A DNA stretch of 64,000 bases from Bradyrhizobium sp. CCGUVB1N3 (GCF_024199925.1 NZ_JANADR010000001.1:5955501-6019500), one strand, 5' to 3'. Positions 48,861 through 58,766 are shown, counted from the first letter of the stretch. The notes: generated from the sequence alone by a model not told the origin. A program made the numbers and translations.

Positions 48861-50537
48861 CTACGCCCTTGCTGCGATCGCAGCGGCTTCCGCGGCAGCA
48901 CGCTGCATGCTGGTCGACATCTCGTTCGTGACCGTGCTCTGCTCCTCGACGGCGGCGGCGGTCGAGGTGACGTATTCGCTGACGTTGTTGATCGCCTGCT
49001 TGATCGAGCCGAGCGCGCTGACGACGTCGCCGGAGATGCCGTTGAGGTTGCCGATCTCCTGGCCGATCTTGTCGGTCGCCTGTCTGGCCTGGTTGGCGAG
49101 GCTCTTCACTTCCGATGCGACCACCGCGAAGCCGCGGCCGGCCTCGCCGGCGCGCGCCGACTCGATCGTGGCATTGAGCGCGAGCAGGTTGATCTGCCCG
49201 GTAATACTGTTGATCATCTCGATGATTCCGCTCATCGCCTGCGCCGCCTCGGTGAGGCGCTGGGCCTGCGCGTCGGCGGAGGCGACCTGCTCCACTGCGC
49301 TCATCGCGGTCTCGCGGGATTTGGTCATCGCTTCGGAAATCTCCCGCACCGAGGCGTTCAATTCCTCCGAACCCGCGGCGACCGATTCCATCATGCCGCG
49401 GACGCGCTCGTTGCCCATGCGGACCAGCACCTGCTTCGTGGTGTCGGTGGCGTATTTCACCACCTTGAACGGCTTGCCGTTGAGATCGAGGATCGGGTTG
49501 TACGAGGCCTGGATGTAGACCTCCTTGCCGCCCTTGCCGATACGCTTGTATTCGGCCGCCTGGTACTGGCCGCGGTTGAGCGCGGCCCAGAACTCGCGAT
49601 ACGCCGCACCGTCGCGTTCCGACGGCTCGACGAACATGCTGTGATGCTTGCCCTTGATCTCGGAGAGGCCGTAACCGAGGGTGGCGAGGAAATTGTGGTT
49701 GGCGGTGATGATCGTGCCGTCCATGTTGAACTCGATCACCGCCTGCGCCTTGTCGATCGCCGCGAGCTGGCCGACGAGATCGGCATTCCTCCGCTTCTCC
49801 GCGGTGACGTCGGTTGCGAACTTGACGACCTTGAAGGGCCTTCCCTTCTCGTCCAGCACGGGATTGTAAGAGGCGAGAATCCAGACGTCGCGACCGCCCT
49901 TTCCGATCCGCCTGAACTCACCGGACTGAAGCTCGCCACGATTGAGGGCGGCCCAGAACTCGCGGTAGGCGGCGCCGTCGCGTTGATCGGAGGGCATGAA
50001 TAGGCTGTGATGTTTGCCCTGGATTTCGGCGAGGGAGTACCCCAACGCGTTGAGGAAATTGTCGTTGGCGGTCACGACGGTCCCGTCGAGATTGAACTCG
50101 ATCACGGCCTGCGCGCGGCTTATGGCGGCGGCCTGGGCCTCGAAATTGAGATTTTGCAGGCGAATCGACGCATCGGCCCACTCGACCGCCGTGCCGGCGC
50201 GCCTTCCATCCGGATGCTTCAACGGCGTCGCAACCAGATCGAAGCTCCACTGACCAATCTTGATTGTTGCGCGATGCTTGGAATTGAGAGCCTCGAGCAT
50301 CCGCCGCTGATGGCTGGGATTCTTGTGGAAGATGTCGATGTTGCTGCCGATCAGGCGATCGACGCTAAACTGCGGCAGATCCTTCTTGAGATCGGCTTCC
50401 GCGTTTCGCAGAAGGCGGGTCACGGACTCGTTCATATAGACAATGTTCAGGTTCTCGTCTGCGATCATGACGTTTGCGTCGATGACCTTGGCGGCCAGCA
50501 ACGCGTACGCATCGAAACTCGGCTTGCGTCCAAACAT
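48861..50537 (-). CDS. Soluble PAS-domain methyl-accepting chemotaxis protein
   Basis: A 558-residue receptor without transmembrane helices. It has three PAS domains (about 15-125, 140-245, 262-367), the last two nearly duplicates of each other (both contain [16 protein letters not shown] and a following RRIGKGG/KRIGKGG segment), then the signalling domain with [20 protein letters not shown] and [19 protein letters not shown]. It is probably a cytoplasmic redox, energy or ligand sensor of the Aer/BdlA type. The Met at 50537 follows GGAGAG; the frame extends upstream without conserved sequence. Confidence 0.94.
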   Translation of the reverse strand: MFGRKPSFDAYALLAAKVIDANVMIADENLNIVYMNESVTRLLRNAEADLKKDLPQFSVDRLIGSNIDIFHKNPSHQRRMLEALNSKHRATIKIGQWSFDLVATPLKHPDGRRAGTAVEWADASIRLQNLNFEAQAAAISRAQAVIEFNLDGTVVTANDNFLNALGYSLAEIQGKHHSLFMPSDQRDGAAYREFWAALNRGELQSGEFRRIGKGGRDVWILASYNPVLDEKGRPFKVVKFATDVTAEKRRNADLVGQLAAIDKAQAVIEFNMDGTIITANHNFLATLGYGLSEIKGKHHSMFVEPSERDGAAYREFWAALNRGQYQAAEYKRIGKGGKEVYIQASYNPILDLNGKPFKVVKYATDTTKQVLVRMGNERVRGMMESVAAGSEELNASVREISEAMTKSRETAMSAVEQVASADAQAQRLTEAAQAMSGIIEMINSITGQINLLALNATIESARAGEAGRGFAVVASEVKSLANQARQATDKIGQEIGNLNGISGDVVSALGSIKQAINNVSEYVTSTAAAVEEQSTVTNEMSTSMQRAAAEAAAIAARA

Positions 50538-50769
50538 CAATGCTCTCCGTATGAATGCGCCAAATAAACCGCGCGTCCAGGGGACCTCATAAGCTCGTGC
50601 CGGCAGTGCGAGAATCTGGCGAGCGGGACATCTTTGCAGATAAAGCTCGAAGAAAGTTCTAATAGACTTGTCGGAAATCGGCGGTCCGGAGTCGCGCGCC
50701 GCTTTGAAACGGAGCCGGTTCACCGCAGAGTTGTCCTGTCGCGCCATGCTGTCGCGAGCGGCCGTAGCA

Positions 50770-51576
50770 CTACGGTCGCGGCCGCGCTTTGAGCGCGCGC
50801 CGCCCATTCCACCACAGCGTCAGATTCCACGTCACGCAGGTTGCAAGCGCAAGAGACAGGCCTACCGCCGATCCTAATTTCACGACCGCGACGTGCAGCA
50901 CCGCGATCGCCATGCCGAAGCCGAGTAGACCCCAGGCAGAGTTGGCAAGCACAGCGGCGGTCGGCGGACCGCCGATGCGCGGGTGCAGGATCACCATCAT
51001 GCTGGTGAAGACGATCGGATAAAGCGCGATGATACCGCTAACACGCGGCCCGACCCAGCCTGACGTTGACACCACGATGGCAACGAGGGTTGCGACCAGC
51101 GCAGCGCGGAAGGGAATGTCATACCAGCGGCGCGTCACCAGCGGCATCTTCACATGGCGATAACGCGCCAGCAGCGGAATGCAGATACCGAACGCGATCA
51201 GGTTGGCGGCAAGCCCCGCCGTGAGCGACCAGTCGAACTGGCGGATGATCGAGGCAAGCACAATCCAGACCGCGACTGCCGTACCGCAGCTGACGATGAG
51301 GTTGCGCCGCTGCGCCAGCACCACGTAGGTGAGCCCAAGGAAGATCGTCGCGGCGTTGACGGGAAGGCTCGCCAGCGCACCCTGCGCGATGAAGCCGGCA
51401 TCGTGATCGAGCGAGAGGAAGACGTAGGAAGGACCGGCCGAGATCGGCAAGGTCGCGACCAGTCCCCCAATCACGGGGCCTGAGCGCTCGGCGACGATCG
51501 ACGCCGTCACGACAAACGCCGCAGCGATCGCCATGCGCAGGAGAACGAAGAGGAGGAAGGTGAGTTCGGCGGGCAT
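50770..51576 (-). CDS. Membrane protein of unknown function
   Basis: A 268-residue protein with about eight predicted transmembrane helices spread evenly, starting [20 protein letters not shown]. Notable are [20 protein letters not shown] and [20 protein letters not shown]. It resembles small transporter-like proteins, but I cannot assign a family. It lies upstream of a long inverted repeat and the OsmC gene. Confidence 0.78.
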   Translation of the reverse strand: MPAELTFLLFVLLRMAIAAAFVVTASIVAERSGPVIGGLVATLPISAGPSYVFLSLDHDAGFIAQGALASLPVNAATIFLGLTYVVLAQRRNLIVSCGTAVAVWIVLASIIRQFDWSLTAGLAANLIAFGICIPLLARYRHVKMPLVTRRWYDIPFRAALVATLVAIVVSTSGWVGPRVSGIIALYPIVFTSMMVILHPRIGGPPTAAVLANSAWGLLGFGMAIAVLHVAVVKLGSAVGLSLALATCVTWNLTLWWNGRRALKARPRP

Positions 51577-51584
51577 TTTTTCTT

Positions 51585-51769
51585 CTTACCCTCCCCTGGA
51601 GGGTCCGAGACGAGCGCAGCTCGCTCGTGGGTCGCAGTGCATGGAGCGAAGCGGAATGCGCAGCGGGGTGGGGTGACGGTCTGTCGACGGAAGCGGTGCC
51701 GAGTGGAGAGATCATCCCACCCCGCTCGCGCTGCGCGCGATCGACCCTCCCCCTCCAGGGGAGGGTAAG
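51585..51769. repeat. Inverted repeat with perfect 18-bp arms (family D related)
   Basis: CTTACCCTCCCCTGGAGG (51585-51602) and CCTCCAGGGGAGGGTAAG (51752-51769) are exact reverse complements, 149 bases apart. The interior also holds smaller palindromes (GAGCGCAGCTCGCTC; CGCGCTGCGCGCG). The element fills the gap between two minus-strand genes. It resembles a small mobile element end to end, but codes for nothing. Confidence 0.85.
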
Positions 51770-51773
51770 GAAG

Positions 51774-52283
51774 TCACATCCTCTGCATCGACACCGACAC
51801 CTTCGGGCCGTTCTTGATGGTCTGGTAGACCACGCAATAGCGCTCGGTGAGTTTCAGCAGGAGGTCGAGCTTGTCCTGCGGCGCGTCGGTGTCGATCTCG
51901 AAGCGCAGGCGGATTTCGGCGAAGCCGACCGGGGTCTCCTTGTCGACGCCGAGCGTGCCGCGGAAGTCGAGATCACCTTCAGCGTAGACATTGCCGGTTT
52001 TCAGCGGCACATCGATCGCGGTCGCGACCGATTTCAGTGTGACGCCGGCGCAGGCGACCAGCGCCTCGAGCAGCATGTCGCCGGAGCAGAGCTCAAGCCC
52101 GGAGCCGCCGGTCGCCGGATGGAGGCCTGCCACCGCGAGCGCGCGGCCGGTCTCGACCTTGCAGGCGATTCCGTCGCTGTCGGTCGAGCCCTTGGCCTTC
52201 AGCGTGATCAGCGCGGCTTTCGGATCGGTCTTGTAGCGTTCCTTGATCGGGGCCTGCATCTGGCGGAGTTCTGCGGCATCCAT
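51774..52283 (-). CDS. OsmC family protein
   Basis: A 169-residue protein of the OsmC/Ohr fold, whose members reduce organic peroxides through two Cys. Here one Cys is in GLELCSGDMLLEALVACAGV (with the second Cys of that segment) and another in LTERYCVVYQTIKNG, consistent with the YhfA-like branch of OsmC proteins. The start MDAAELRQMQAPIKERYKTD and end PKVSVSMQRM are complete. It is on the same strand as ssuB, whose stop is 54 bases away. Confidence 0.9.
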   Translation of the reverse strand: MDAAELRQMQAPIKERYKTDPKAALITLKAKGSTDSDGIACKVETGRALAVAGLHPATGGSGLELCSGDMLLEALVACAGVTLKSVATAIDVPLKTGNVYAEGDLDFRGTLGVDKETPVGFAEIRLRFEIDTDAPQDKLDLLLKLTERYCVVYQTIKNGPKVSVSMQRM

Positions 52284-52337
52284 TTTTGTTCTCTCCCGGA
52301 AGATCGCCCCTCGATGTACCGGCTGGGAGCAAAATTG

Positions 52338-53123
52338 TCACCACCACATCGCCTGGCCGGGACCCTGGGTTGCGTCACGGTCAGGCACGTTGCGATCGAG
52401 CGAGCGGTCGAGCGAGGTCAAGACGTTGCGCTTGAAACTGTCGAACAGCGGCGAGTTGCGGTCGCGCGGGCGCGCCAGATTGATCTCGATCTGGTCGAAA
52501 AGCCGGCCCGGCCGCGGCCGCATCACGAGCACGCGATCGGCCAGCACCACGGCCTCGTCGACGTCGTGGGTGACCAGGATCAGCGTCGGGCGCGTATCGG
52601 CCCAGAGGTCGAGCAGATGATCCTGGAGATCCCTGCGGGTGAAGGCATCGAGCGCCGAAAACGGCTCGTCGAGCAGCAGCACTTCGGGCTGCGGCACCAG
52701 CGCACGCGCGATCGCGACGCGCTGCGCCTGCCCGCCCGAGAGCTCGCGCGGCCAGGCCTCGGCCTTGTCGGCAAGCCCGACGCGATCGAGCGCCCGCGCA
52801 ACTTTTTCGCGCCGCTCGCCGGCGGGAAGGTCCGCAAGGCCGAAGCCGATGTTGCCGGCGACACTGAGCCAGGGCAGCAGCCGCGGCTCCTGAAAGATGA
52901 TGCCAATCTTGGCATGCGGCGCCGTGATCGTCTCGTTGTCGAGCGTCACTGCACCCGTGCTGGCGCGATCGAGGCCCGCGATGGCGCGCAGTAGCGTGGA
53001 CTTGCCGCAGCCGGAACCGCCGATGATGGCGACGATCTCGCCTTGCTTGATCGCGGCGGAGAACCGCGCCAGCGCCTCGACGCCATTGGGATAGGTTTTG
53101 CTCACCCGTTCGAGCGCCAGCAT
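52338..53123 (-). CDS. ssuB: ABC transporter ATP-binding protein, sulfonate/nitrate/taurine type
   Basis: A 261-residue ATPase. It has Walker A IGGSGCGKST, the Q-loop FQEPRLLPWLSVAGNIGFGL, signature LSGGQAQRVAIARAL, Walker B LLLDEPFSALDAFT and VTHDVDEAVVLADRV with the switch His. These match SsuB/TauB/NrtD proteins. Its ATG shares ATGA with the stop of the permease, so translation is coupled. It energises uptake of alkanesulfonates or a related substrate. Confidence 0.93.
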   Translation of the reverse strand: MLALERVSKTYPNGVEALARFSAAIKQGEIVAIIGGSGCGKSTLLRAIAGLDRASTGAVTLDNETITAPHAKIGIIFQEPRLLPWLSVAGNIGFGLADLPAGERREKVARALDRVGLADKAEAWPRELSGGQAQRVAIARALVPQPEVLLLDEPFSALDAFTRRDLQDHLLDLWADTRPTLILVTHDVDEAVVLADRVLVMRPRPGRLFDQIEINLARPRDRNSPLFDSFKRNVLTSLDRSLDRNVPDRDATQGPGQAMWW

Positions 53124-53971
53124 CACGCCCCTCCCCGCTCGCGCCCAAAGGCATCCTGCCAGCGGAGCAGCGGCGCCGTTGCGATCTCGATCAGCCAGTC
53201 GGTGAGCTTGCCGAGGATGGCGAAGATCACGATGGCGGCGAGGATCTGCGCCGGCTTGCCGAGCTGCTGGCCATCGAGCAGGAGATAGCCGAGACCTTCG
53301 GAGGCACCGATCAATTCGGCCGCGACCACGAACATCCAGCCCAGCCCGAGGCCGACGCGCAGCGAGACCACATAGGCCGGCAACACCGCGGGCAGCAGGA
53401 TGCGGCGGATCATGGCCGGGCCCGGGAGACGGAAGACGCGGCCGACCTCGACGATCTTGCGATCGACCGAGAGGATCGCACCCATCACCCCGAGATAGAC
53501 CGGAAAGAACACGCCGACCGCGATCAGCACGATCTTCGAGGTCTCGAAAATGCCAAGCCACAGGATGAACAGCGGCACCCAGGCGAGCGACGGGATCGCG
53601 CGCAGCGCCTGGATGGTCGGATCGAGCAGCCGGCGCGCCAGCGCCCAATAGCCGGAGACGGCCCCGAGCAGCGTGCCCGCGACGACACCGAGAGCGAAGC
53701 CGAGGCCGACGCGCCACAGCGTCGCGGCGATGTGCCGCGTCAGTTCACCGGAGCGGGCGAGCTCCACGATGGTCGTGAAAATGCGCGATGGCGGCGGCAC
53801 CAGCCGGCCATTGGAATAGCCGAGCCAGACCACAAGCTCCCAGCCAAGCGCGAGCGTCAGCGGCAGCAACAGCCCGAGCAGCGGCCGCGCATAGCGCGCG
53901 ACGCGCGAGGGAGCGCGCACTGCGGCACTGTCGGCGTGTTCCACGGCTGGCGCGTCAAAGGTCATGGCCAT
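53123..53971 (-). CDS. ssuC: ABC transporter permease, sulfonate type
   Basis: A 282-residue inner membrane permease with about six helices and the BPD_transp_1 coupling motif EVGRVFRLPGPAMIRRILLP, and GLGWMFVVAAELIGASEGLG. It belongs with ssuA and ssuB. Two Met codons (53971, 53965) fit; further upstream the open frame is a translation of the family A repeat and is rejected. Confidence 0.93.
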   Translation of the reverse strand: MAMTFDAPAVEHADSAAVRAPSRVARYARPLLGLLLPLTLALGWELVVWLGYSNGRLVPPPSRIFTTIVELARSGELTRHIAATLWRVGLGFALGVVAGTLLGAVSGYWALARRLLDPTIQALRAIPSLAWVPLFILWLGIFETSKIVLIAVGVFFPVYLGVMGAILSVDRKIVEVGRVFRLPGPAMIRRILLPAVLPAYVVSLRVGLGLGWMFVVAAELIGASEGLGYLLLDGQQLGKPAQILAAIVIFAILGKLTDWLIEIATAPLLRWQDAFGRERGGA

Positions 53972-54020
53972 AGCAAGCGCGTCTCTCGAGGGAATGCAAG
54001 GGAGCGCAACATCCTCAATC

Positions 54021-54149
54021 GTCGTCCCGGCGAAGGCCGGGACCCATAATCCCAGGGAGATGTTGTGGCACGAGCTAATGGTTGCCAGCCTTCGCCAAAC
54101 CACTCCCTGGGATTATGGGTCCCGGGCTCGCTTCGCGCCCCGGGACGAC
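54021..54149 (-). repeat. Palindromic repeat family A, copy 3, reverse orientation
   Basis: About 129 bases. Its arms are GACCCATAATCCCAGGGAG and CTCCCTGGGATTATGGGTCC, and the asymmetric centre reads, on the minus strand, like the copy at 1795-1929 (TGGTTTGGCGAAG, then a GCTCGTGCCACAAC-like end). It is therefore inverted relative to copies 1 and 2. It lies between ssuC and ssuA. Confidence 0.85.
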
Positions 54150-54190
54150 GAGCGGAGTTTGTTGCGCCGGCCCGCCTCTTCCCGACAGAA

Positions 54191-55165
54191 CTAATTCGTC
54201 GGCAGCGGGACCTGGTCGTCAATCAGGGCATCGAGCGTGGCCTTGACGTCGACTTTGGCGTCGACGACGCCGGCCTGCTGGAGCGCGAGGCCGGCGGCGA
54301 GGATCGACTCGCGCTGCGGCGCGCCGATGCGGCTGTGGGTGAGCTCGGTGCGCTCCTTGAGCTGCTTGTCGACGACCGCATCGGGCAGCTTCGTTACCGC
54401 GACGAAGGTCTTCTTCAGCTCGTCGTAATTGGCCAGCGAATACTTTCGCGCGTCCTCGTACACGGCGAGCACGCGGCGGACGATGTCCGGATAATCCTTC
54501 AAAAACTGCTCGCGCACATTGAGGATGCCCCAGGTGTTGGCGTCAGCCTTGCGGTAGAACAGCTTCGCGCCCTCCTCGACCTCGGCCTGCGCCATCATCG
54601 GATCGAGGCCGGCCCAGGCATCGACGTCGCCGCGGATCAGCGCGGTCTTGCCATCGGCATGCTGGAGCAGCACCGGCGTGATGTCCTTCTCCGACAGCCC
54701 CGCGCCTAACAGCGCGCGCACCAGGAAGATGTGCGGATCGGTGCCGCGCGTCACCGCGACGCGCTTGCCTTTGAGATCAGCAACATCAGCGATCTTGGAG
54801 TCTTTGCCCGTGACCAGCGCCGTCCATTCGGGGCGCGAATAGACGTAGATCGACTTGATCGGGTTGCCGTTGATCCTGGCGACCAGCGCCGCCGAGCCTG
54901 CGGTCGAGCCGAAATCGATCGAGCCGGCATTGAGGAATTCGAGCGCCTTGTTGGAGCCGGCCGACTGCACCCAGGTAATGCTGATGCCGTCCTTGGCGAA
55001 TTCCTTCTCGATAAGCCCCTTCTGCTTCAGGACCAGCGACACAGGATTGTAGGTCGCCCAGTCGATGCGAAGCTCCTTCAGCGGCTCGGCCGCGCGCACC
55101 AAACCAGGGGTCAGCGCGAGCGCCACAGCGCCCGCCAGCAGAATGCGTCGTGAAAATCCGGTCAT
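54191..55165 (-). CDS. ssuA: Aliphatic sulfonate-type ABC transporter substrate-binding protein
   Basis: A 324-residue periplasmic binding protein with the N-terminal signal RRILLAGAVALALTPGLVRA (twin Arg, so Tat or Sec). The mature part reads ELRIDWATYNPVSLVLKQKG, VQSAGSNKALEFLNAGSIDF and KGKRVAVTRGTDPHIFLVRA, as in SsuA/NMT1-type proteins. It should capture alkanesulfonates for SsuBC. The ATG at 55165 follows AAGGAGGTGGGC, a very strong site. No ssuD or ssuE is adjacent. It is divergent from glnD. Confidence 0.93.
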   Translation of the reverse strand: MTGFSRRILLAGAVALALTPGLVRAAEPLKELRIDWATYNPVSLVLKQKGLIEKEFAKDGISITWVQSAGSNKALEFLNAGSIDFGSTAGSAALVARINGNPIKSIYVYSRPEWTALVTGKDSKIADVADLKGKRVAVTRGTDPHIFLVRALLGAGLSEKDITPVLLQHADGKTALIRGDVDAWAGLDPMMAQAEVEEGAKLFYRKADANTWGILNVREQFLKDYPDIVRRVLAVYEDARKYSLANYDELKKTFVAVTKLPDAVVDKQLKERTELTHSRIGAPQRESILAAGLALQQAGVVDAKVDVKATLDALIDDQVPLPTN

Positions 55166-55185
55166 GCCCACCTCCTTACGAAACT

Positions 55186-55202
55186 TCATTGTTTTTCAAT
55201 GA
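55186..55202. promoter_or_regulatory. Inverted repeat upstream of ssuA
   Basis: TCATTG and CAATGA form a perfect 6-bp inverted repeat around TTTTT, about 20 bases before ssuA, in an AT-rich stretch. It is at the position of a repressor site or part of the ssu promoter. The regulator is not known. Confidence 0.4.
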
Positions 55203-55353
55203 GTTATACCTAGAGGTCAACGAGAAAATCGCTGTCTTGAAACCAGGCCGACCGAGAACAAATTTGTCGAAAGCCGGCCTTTCCAAGCATGGAACGACTA
55301 TTGCGAGAGAATGGCGGGTGACAGCGCCTGTCACCTCTTATATCCGGTGAAGC

Positions 55354-58143
55354 ATGGACAGTGTCGCGCCCCAGCACAAGCAGGAGATGGATGATCGCTT
55401 CGACAGCGCGCGGGTTACCGCCGCAGTCGATGCGCTTGCTGCAAAGCATGAGGGGCGCGAGGACACGTTCCGCACGGCGATGGCGCAACTGCTCAAGACC
55501 GAGCTGATCGCAGCGCGCGCCGAAGCGCAGAGGATCCTGCTGAAAGACCGCCACGGAAGGCGTTGCGCCGAGCGGCTGTGCCATGTGCAGGACGAGATCA
55601 TCCGCATCCTCTATTCGGCCGCGACCCGCCATCTCTACCGCTCGCCGATCCCGACCGGCGCCGAACGGATGGCCGTGGTGGCGACCGGCGGCTATGGCCG
55701 CGGCCTGATGGCACCGGAATCCGACATCGATCTCTTGTTCATCCTGCCCTACAAGCAGACCGCCTGGGGTGAGCAGGTCGCCGAAGCCATCCTGTATTGC
55801 CTCTGGGACATGGGCCTGAAGGTCGGTCACGCCACGCGCTCGGTCGATGAATCGATCCGGCAGGCACGCGGCGACATGACCATCCGCACCGCGATCCTGG
55901 AGACGCGCTTCCTCACCGGCGACCAGCCGCTCTATGACGAGCTGGTCGCGCGGTTCGACAAGGAAGTGGTGCAGGGCACGGCATCCGAATTCGTCACCGC
56001 AAAGCTCGCCGAGCGCGAGGAGCGGCATCGCCGCGGCGGCCAGTCGCGCTACCTGGTCGAGCCCAACGTCAAGGATGGCAAGGGCGGCCTGCGCGACCTG
56101 CACACGCTGTTCTGGATCGCGAAATACGTCTATCGCGTGCGCGACACCGACGAGCTCGCCGAGCGCGGCGTATTCGACGCGCAGGAGTACCGCACCTTCC
56201 GCCGCTGCGCCGACTTCCTCTGGTCGGTGCGCTGCAACTTGCATTTCTACTGCGGCCGCGCCGAGGAGCGTCTCTCCTTCGATCTCCAGCGCGAGATCGC
56301 GGTCCGCCTCGGCTACACCTCGCATCCCGGCATGCAGGACGTCGAGCGCTTCATGAAGCACTACTTCCTGGTCGCCAAGGAAGTCGGCAATCTCACCGCC
56401 ATCCTGTGCGCGAAGCTGGAGGACCAGCAGGCCAAGCCCGCGCCGGTGCTGAGCCGGATGATGGCGCGCCTGCGGCCAAGCACCGTGAAGCGGCGCGTGC
56501 CCGACAGCGACGACTTCATCGTCGACAACAACCGCATCAACCTGGCTGCACCCGACGTGTTCAAGCACGATCCGGTCAACCTGATCCGCATCTTCCGCCT
56601 GGCGCAGAAGAACAACCTCGCCTTCCACCCCGACGCGATGCGCACCGTGACGCGCTCGCTCAACCTGATCAACGCGCAACTCCGCGAGAATCCCGAAGCC
56701 AACCGGCTGTTCATGGAGATCCTGACCTCCAACGACGCCGAGACCGTGCTGCGACGAATGAACGAGACCGGCGTACTCGGCCATTTCATCCGCGCCTTCG
56801 GCAAGATCGTCTCGATGATGCAGTTCAACATGTATCATCACTACACGGTCGACGAGCATCTGATCCGCTGCATCGGCTTCCTGCAGGACATCGAGCGCGG
56901 CGGCATCGAGGAGTTCACGCTCGCCAGCGACCTCATGCGCAAGACACGGCCCGAACACCGGTCGGTGATCTATATCGCGACGCTCCTGCACGACATCGCC
57001 AAGGGCCGGCCCGAGGATCACTCCATCGCGGGCGCCAAGGTGGCGCGGCGGCTCTGCCCGCGGCTCGGCTTCAGCCCGGCCGATACCGAGCTCGTGGCGT
57101 GGCTGATCGAGGAGCATCTGACGATGTCGACGGTCGCGCAGTCGCGCGACCTCTCCGACCGCAAGACGATCGAGAACTTTGCCGCCGTGGTGCAGTCGGT
57201 CGAGCAGATGAAGCTGCTCACGATCCTGACCACCGCCGATATCCGCGGCGTCGGCCCCGGCGTGTGGAACGGCTGGAAGGCGCAGCTCTTGCGCTCGCTC
57301 TATTACGAGACCGAGCCGGTGCTGACCGGCGGCTTCTCCGAAGTCGACCGCGGAAAACGCCTTGCCGCCGCGCAGGCCGAATTCCGCATTGCGTTTGCCG
57401 AATGGCCGAAGGAGGAGCTGGATGCCTATGTCGGCCGGCACTATCCGGCCTACTGGCTCAAGGTCGAGCTGCCGCGCAAGATGCGCCACGCCCGCTTCGT
57501 CCGCGCGAGCGAGCAGGCCGGCCACAAGCTCGCAATCAATGTCGGCTTCGACGAGGTGCGCGGCGTCACCGAGCTCACGATCTTCGCCGCCGACCATCCC
57601 TGGCTGCTGTCGATCATCGCGGGCGCCTGCGCGTCGGCCGGCGCCAACATCGTCGACGCCCAGATCTACACCACGACCGACGGCCGCGCGCTCGACACCA
57701 TCTCGATCTCGCGCGAATACGACCGCGACGAGGACGAGGGCCGCCGCGCCACCCGCATCGGCGAGATGATCGAGGACGTGCTGGAAGGCAAGCTGCGGCT
57801 GCCCGAGGTGGTGGCCCGGCGCACCGTGCGCAGCAAGGCGCGCCCCTTCGTGATCGAGCCGGAAGTGATCATCAACAACCAGTGGTCCGACCGCTACACC
57901 GTGATCGAGGTCTCCGGCCTCGACCGCCCGGGACTGCTCTACGAGTTGACCACCGCGATCTCCAAGCTGAACCTCAACATCGCCTCCGCGCATGTTGCGA
58001 CCTTCGGCGAGCGCGCGCGCGACGTGTTCTACGTCACCGATCTCCTCGGCGCCCAGATCAACGCGCCGACGCGACAGGCGGCGATCAAGAGCGCCTTGAC
58101 CCATGTGATGGCGGGCGAGAAGACGGTTCAGCCGGCAGCGTGA
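55354..58143 (+). CDS. glnD: Bifunctional uridylyltransferase/uridylyl-removing enzyme GlnD
   Basis: A 929-residue sensor of glutamine that uridylylates and deuridylylates PII proteins, controlling glutamine synthetase and nitrogen transcription. It has a nucleotidyltransferase domain with GGYGRG (112-117) and SDIDLL (Asp124, Asp126), a PII-UTase helical domain, an HD domain with His546-Asp547 (LLHDIAKGRPEDHS), and two C-terminal ACT domains (about 735-820 and 850-925) that bind glutamine. Length is normal for alphaproteobacteria. Confidence 0.97.
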   Translation: MDSVAPQHKQEMDDRFDSARVTAAVDALAAKHEGREDTFRTAMAQLLKTELIAARAEAQRILLKDRHGRRCAERLCHVQDEIIRILYSAATRHLYRSPIPTGAERMAVVATGGYGRGLMAPESDIDLLFILPYKQTAWGEQVAEAILYCLWDMGLKVGHATRSVDESIRQARGDMTIRTAILETRFLTGDQPLYDELVARFDKEVVQGTASEFVTAKLAEREERHRRGGQSRYLVEPNVKDGKGGLRDLHTLFWIAKYVYRVRDTDELAERGVFDAQEYRTFRRCADFLWSVRCNLHFYCGRAEERLSFDLQREIAVRLGYTSHPGMQDVERFMKHYFLVAKEVGNLTAILCAKLEDQQAKPAPVLSRMMARLRPSTVKRRVPDSDDFIVDNNRINLAAPDVFKHDPVNLIRIFRLAQKNNLAFHPDAMRTVTRSLNLINAQLRENPEANRLFMEILTSNDAETVLRRMNETGVLGHFIRAFGKIVSMMQFNMYHHYTVDEHLIRCIGFLQDIERGGIEEFTLASDLMRKTRPEHRSVIYIATLLHDIAKGRPEDHSIAGAKVARRLCPRLGFSPADTELVAWLIEEHLTMSTVAQSRDLSDRKTIENFAAVVQSVEQMKLLTILTTADIRGVGPGVWNGWKAQLLRSLYYETEPVLTGGFSEVDRGKRLAAAQAEFRIAFAEWPKEELDAYVGRHYPAYWLKVELPRKMRHARFVRASEQAGHKLAINVGFDEVRGVTELTIFAADHPWLLSIIAGACASAGANIVDAQIYTTTDGRALDTISISREYDRDEDEGRRATRIGEMIEDVLEGKLRLPEVVARRTVRSKARPFVIEPEVIINNQWSDRYTVIEVSGLDRPGLLYELTTAISKLNLNIASAHVATFGERARDVFYVTDLLGAQINAPTRQAAIKSALTHVMAGEKTVQPAA

Positions 58144-58169
58144 GGTGGCGCGCCCCGACTCTCTTCTTT

Positions 58170-58210
58170 CGTCATTCCGGGGCGCGTGCAGCGCGAGCCC
58201 GGAAGGACGA
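58170..58210. repeat. Palindromic repeat family B, short copy after glnD
   Basis: An imperfect 41-base hairpin starting CGTCATTCCGGGGCGCG and ending GAGCCCGGAAGGACGA. It lies between the convergent glnD and ogt genes. Confidence 0.75.
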
Positions 58211-58235
58211 AGCGAAAGTGCGGCGCGCGTGACCG

Positions 58236-58766
58236 CTAAACTTCGACCCCCTCATGCCTCAGCAGCCAGCGCTTGCGCTCGAGGCCGCCACCGTATTTCA
58301 CCAGCGAGCCGTCAGCGCCGATCAGGCGGTGACAGGGCAGCACCACGCTGATCGGATTGGAGCCGTTGGCATGACCGACGGCGCGCACCGCCCTGGGCAT
58401 GTCGAGCTTTGCGGCCAGCGCGCCATAGCTCAGCGTAGTGCCTGAGGGAATCGTTGCGAGCGCCGTCCAGACCTTGCGCTGGAACGGCGTGCCGGCGACA
58501 CGCCATTTGATCGACTTGAGCTTCGCAAGATCGCCCTCGAAATAGCCTGATAGCGCCGATCGCATGTCGGCCGGCGCGCGCTGCGCGCGCAAATCCACCG
58601 CGCCATAGTGCAGACGCAACAGCTCGCGCATACGGCGATCGTAGTCCTCCCAATCGAGCGCGCGCAGGACGCCGTCGGCATCGACGACGAGCAATGCGGT
58701 CCCGATCGGCGTCGTCAGATGATCGAGGCCAAATCGCTCGGGTGGATTTGTTGATGACGTGGACAT
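58236..58766 (-). CDS. ogt: Methylated-DNA--protein-cysteine methyltransferase
   Basis: A 176-residue suicide enzyme that removes alkyl groups from O6-alkylguanine. The active Cys145 lies in VVLPCHRLIG, preceded by VRAVGHANGSNPIS and PFQRKVWTALATIPSGTTLS, all diagnostic of Ogt/MGMT. The N-terminal half is a ribonuclease-like domain. The Met at 58766 (MSTSSTNPPERFG) gives the usual length; the frame extends beyond DUF1304 on the other strand without conserved sequence. Confidence 0.95.
   Translation of the reverse strand: MSTSSTNPPERFGLDHLTTPIGTALLVVDADGVLRALDWEDYDRRMRELLRLHYGAVDLRAQRAPADMRSALSGYFEGDLAKLKSIKWRVAGTPFQRKVWTALATIPSGTTLSYGALAAKLDMPRAVRAVGHANGSNPISVVLPCHRLIGADGSLVKYGGGLERKRWLLRHEGVEV

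Noticed and set aside
53972..54103. N-terminal extension of ssuC
   Set aside because: These codons translate part of repeat family A, not protein sequence. The Met at 53971 or 53965 fits the family.
55210..58104. A 964-codon open frame on the minus strand
   Set aside because: It is antisense to glnD, which has all four expected domains on the plus strand.
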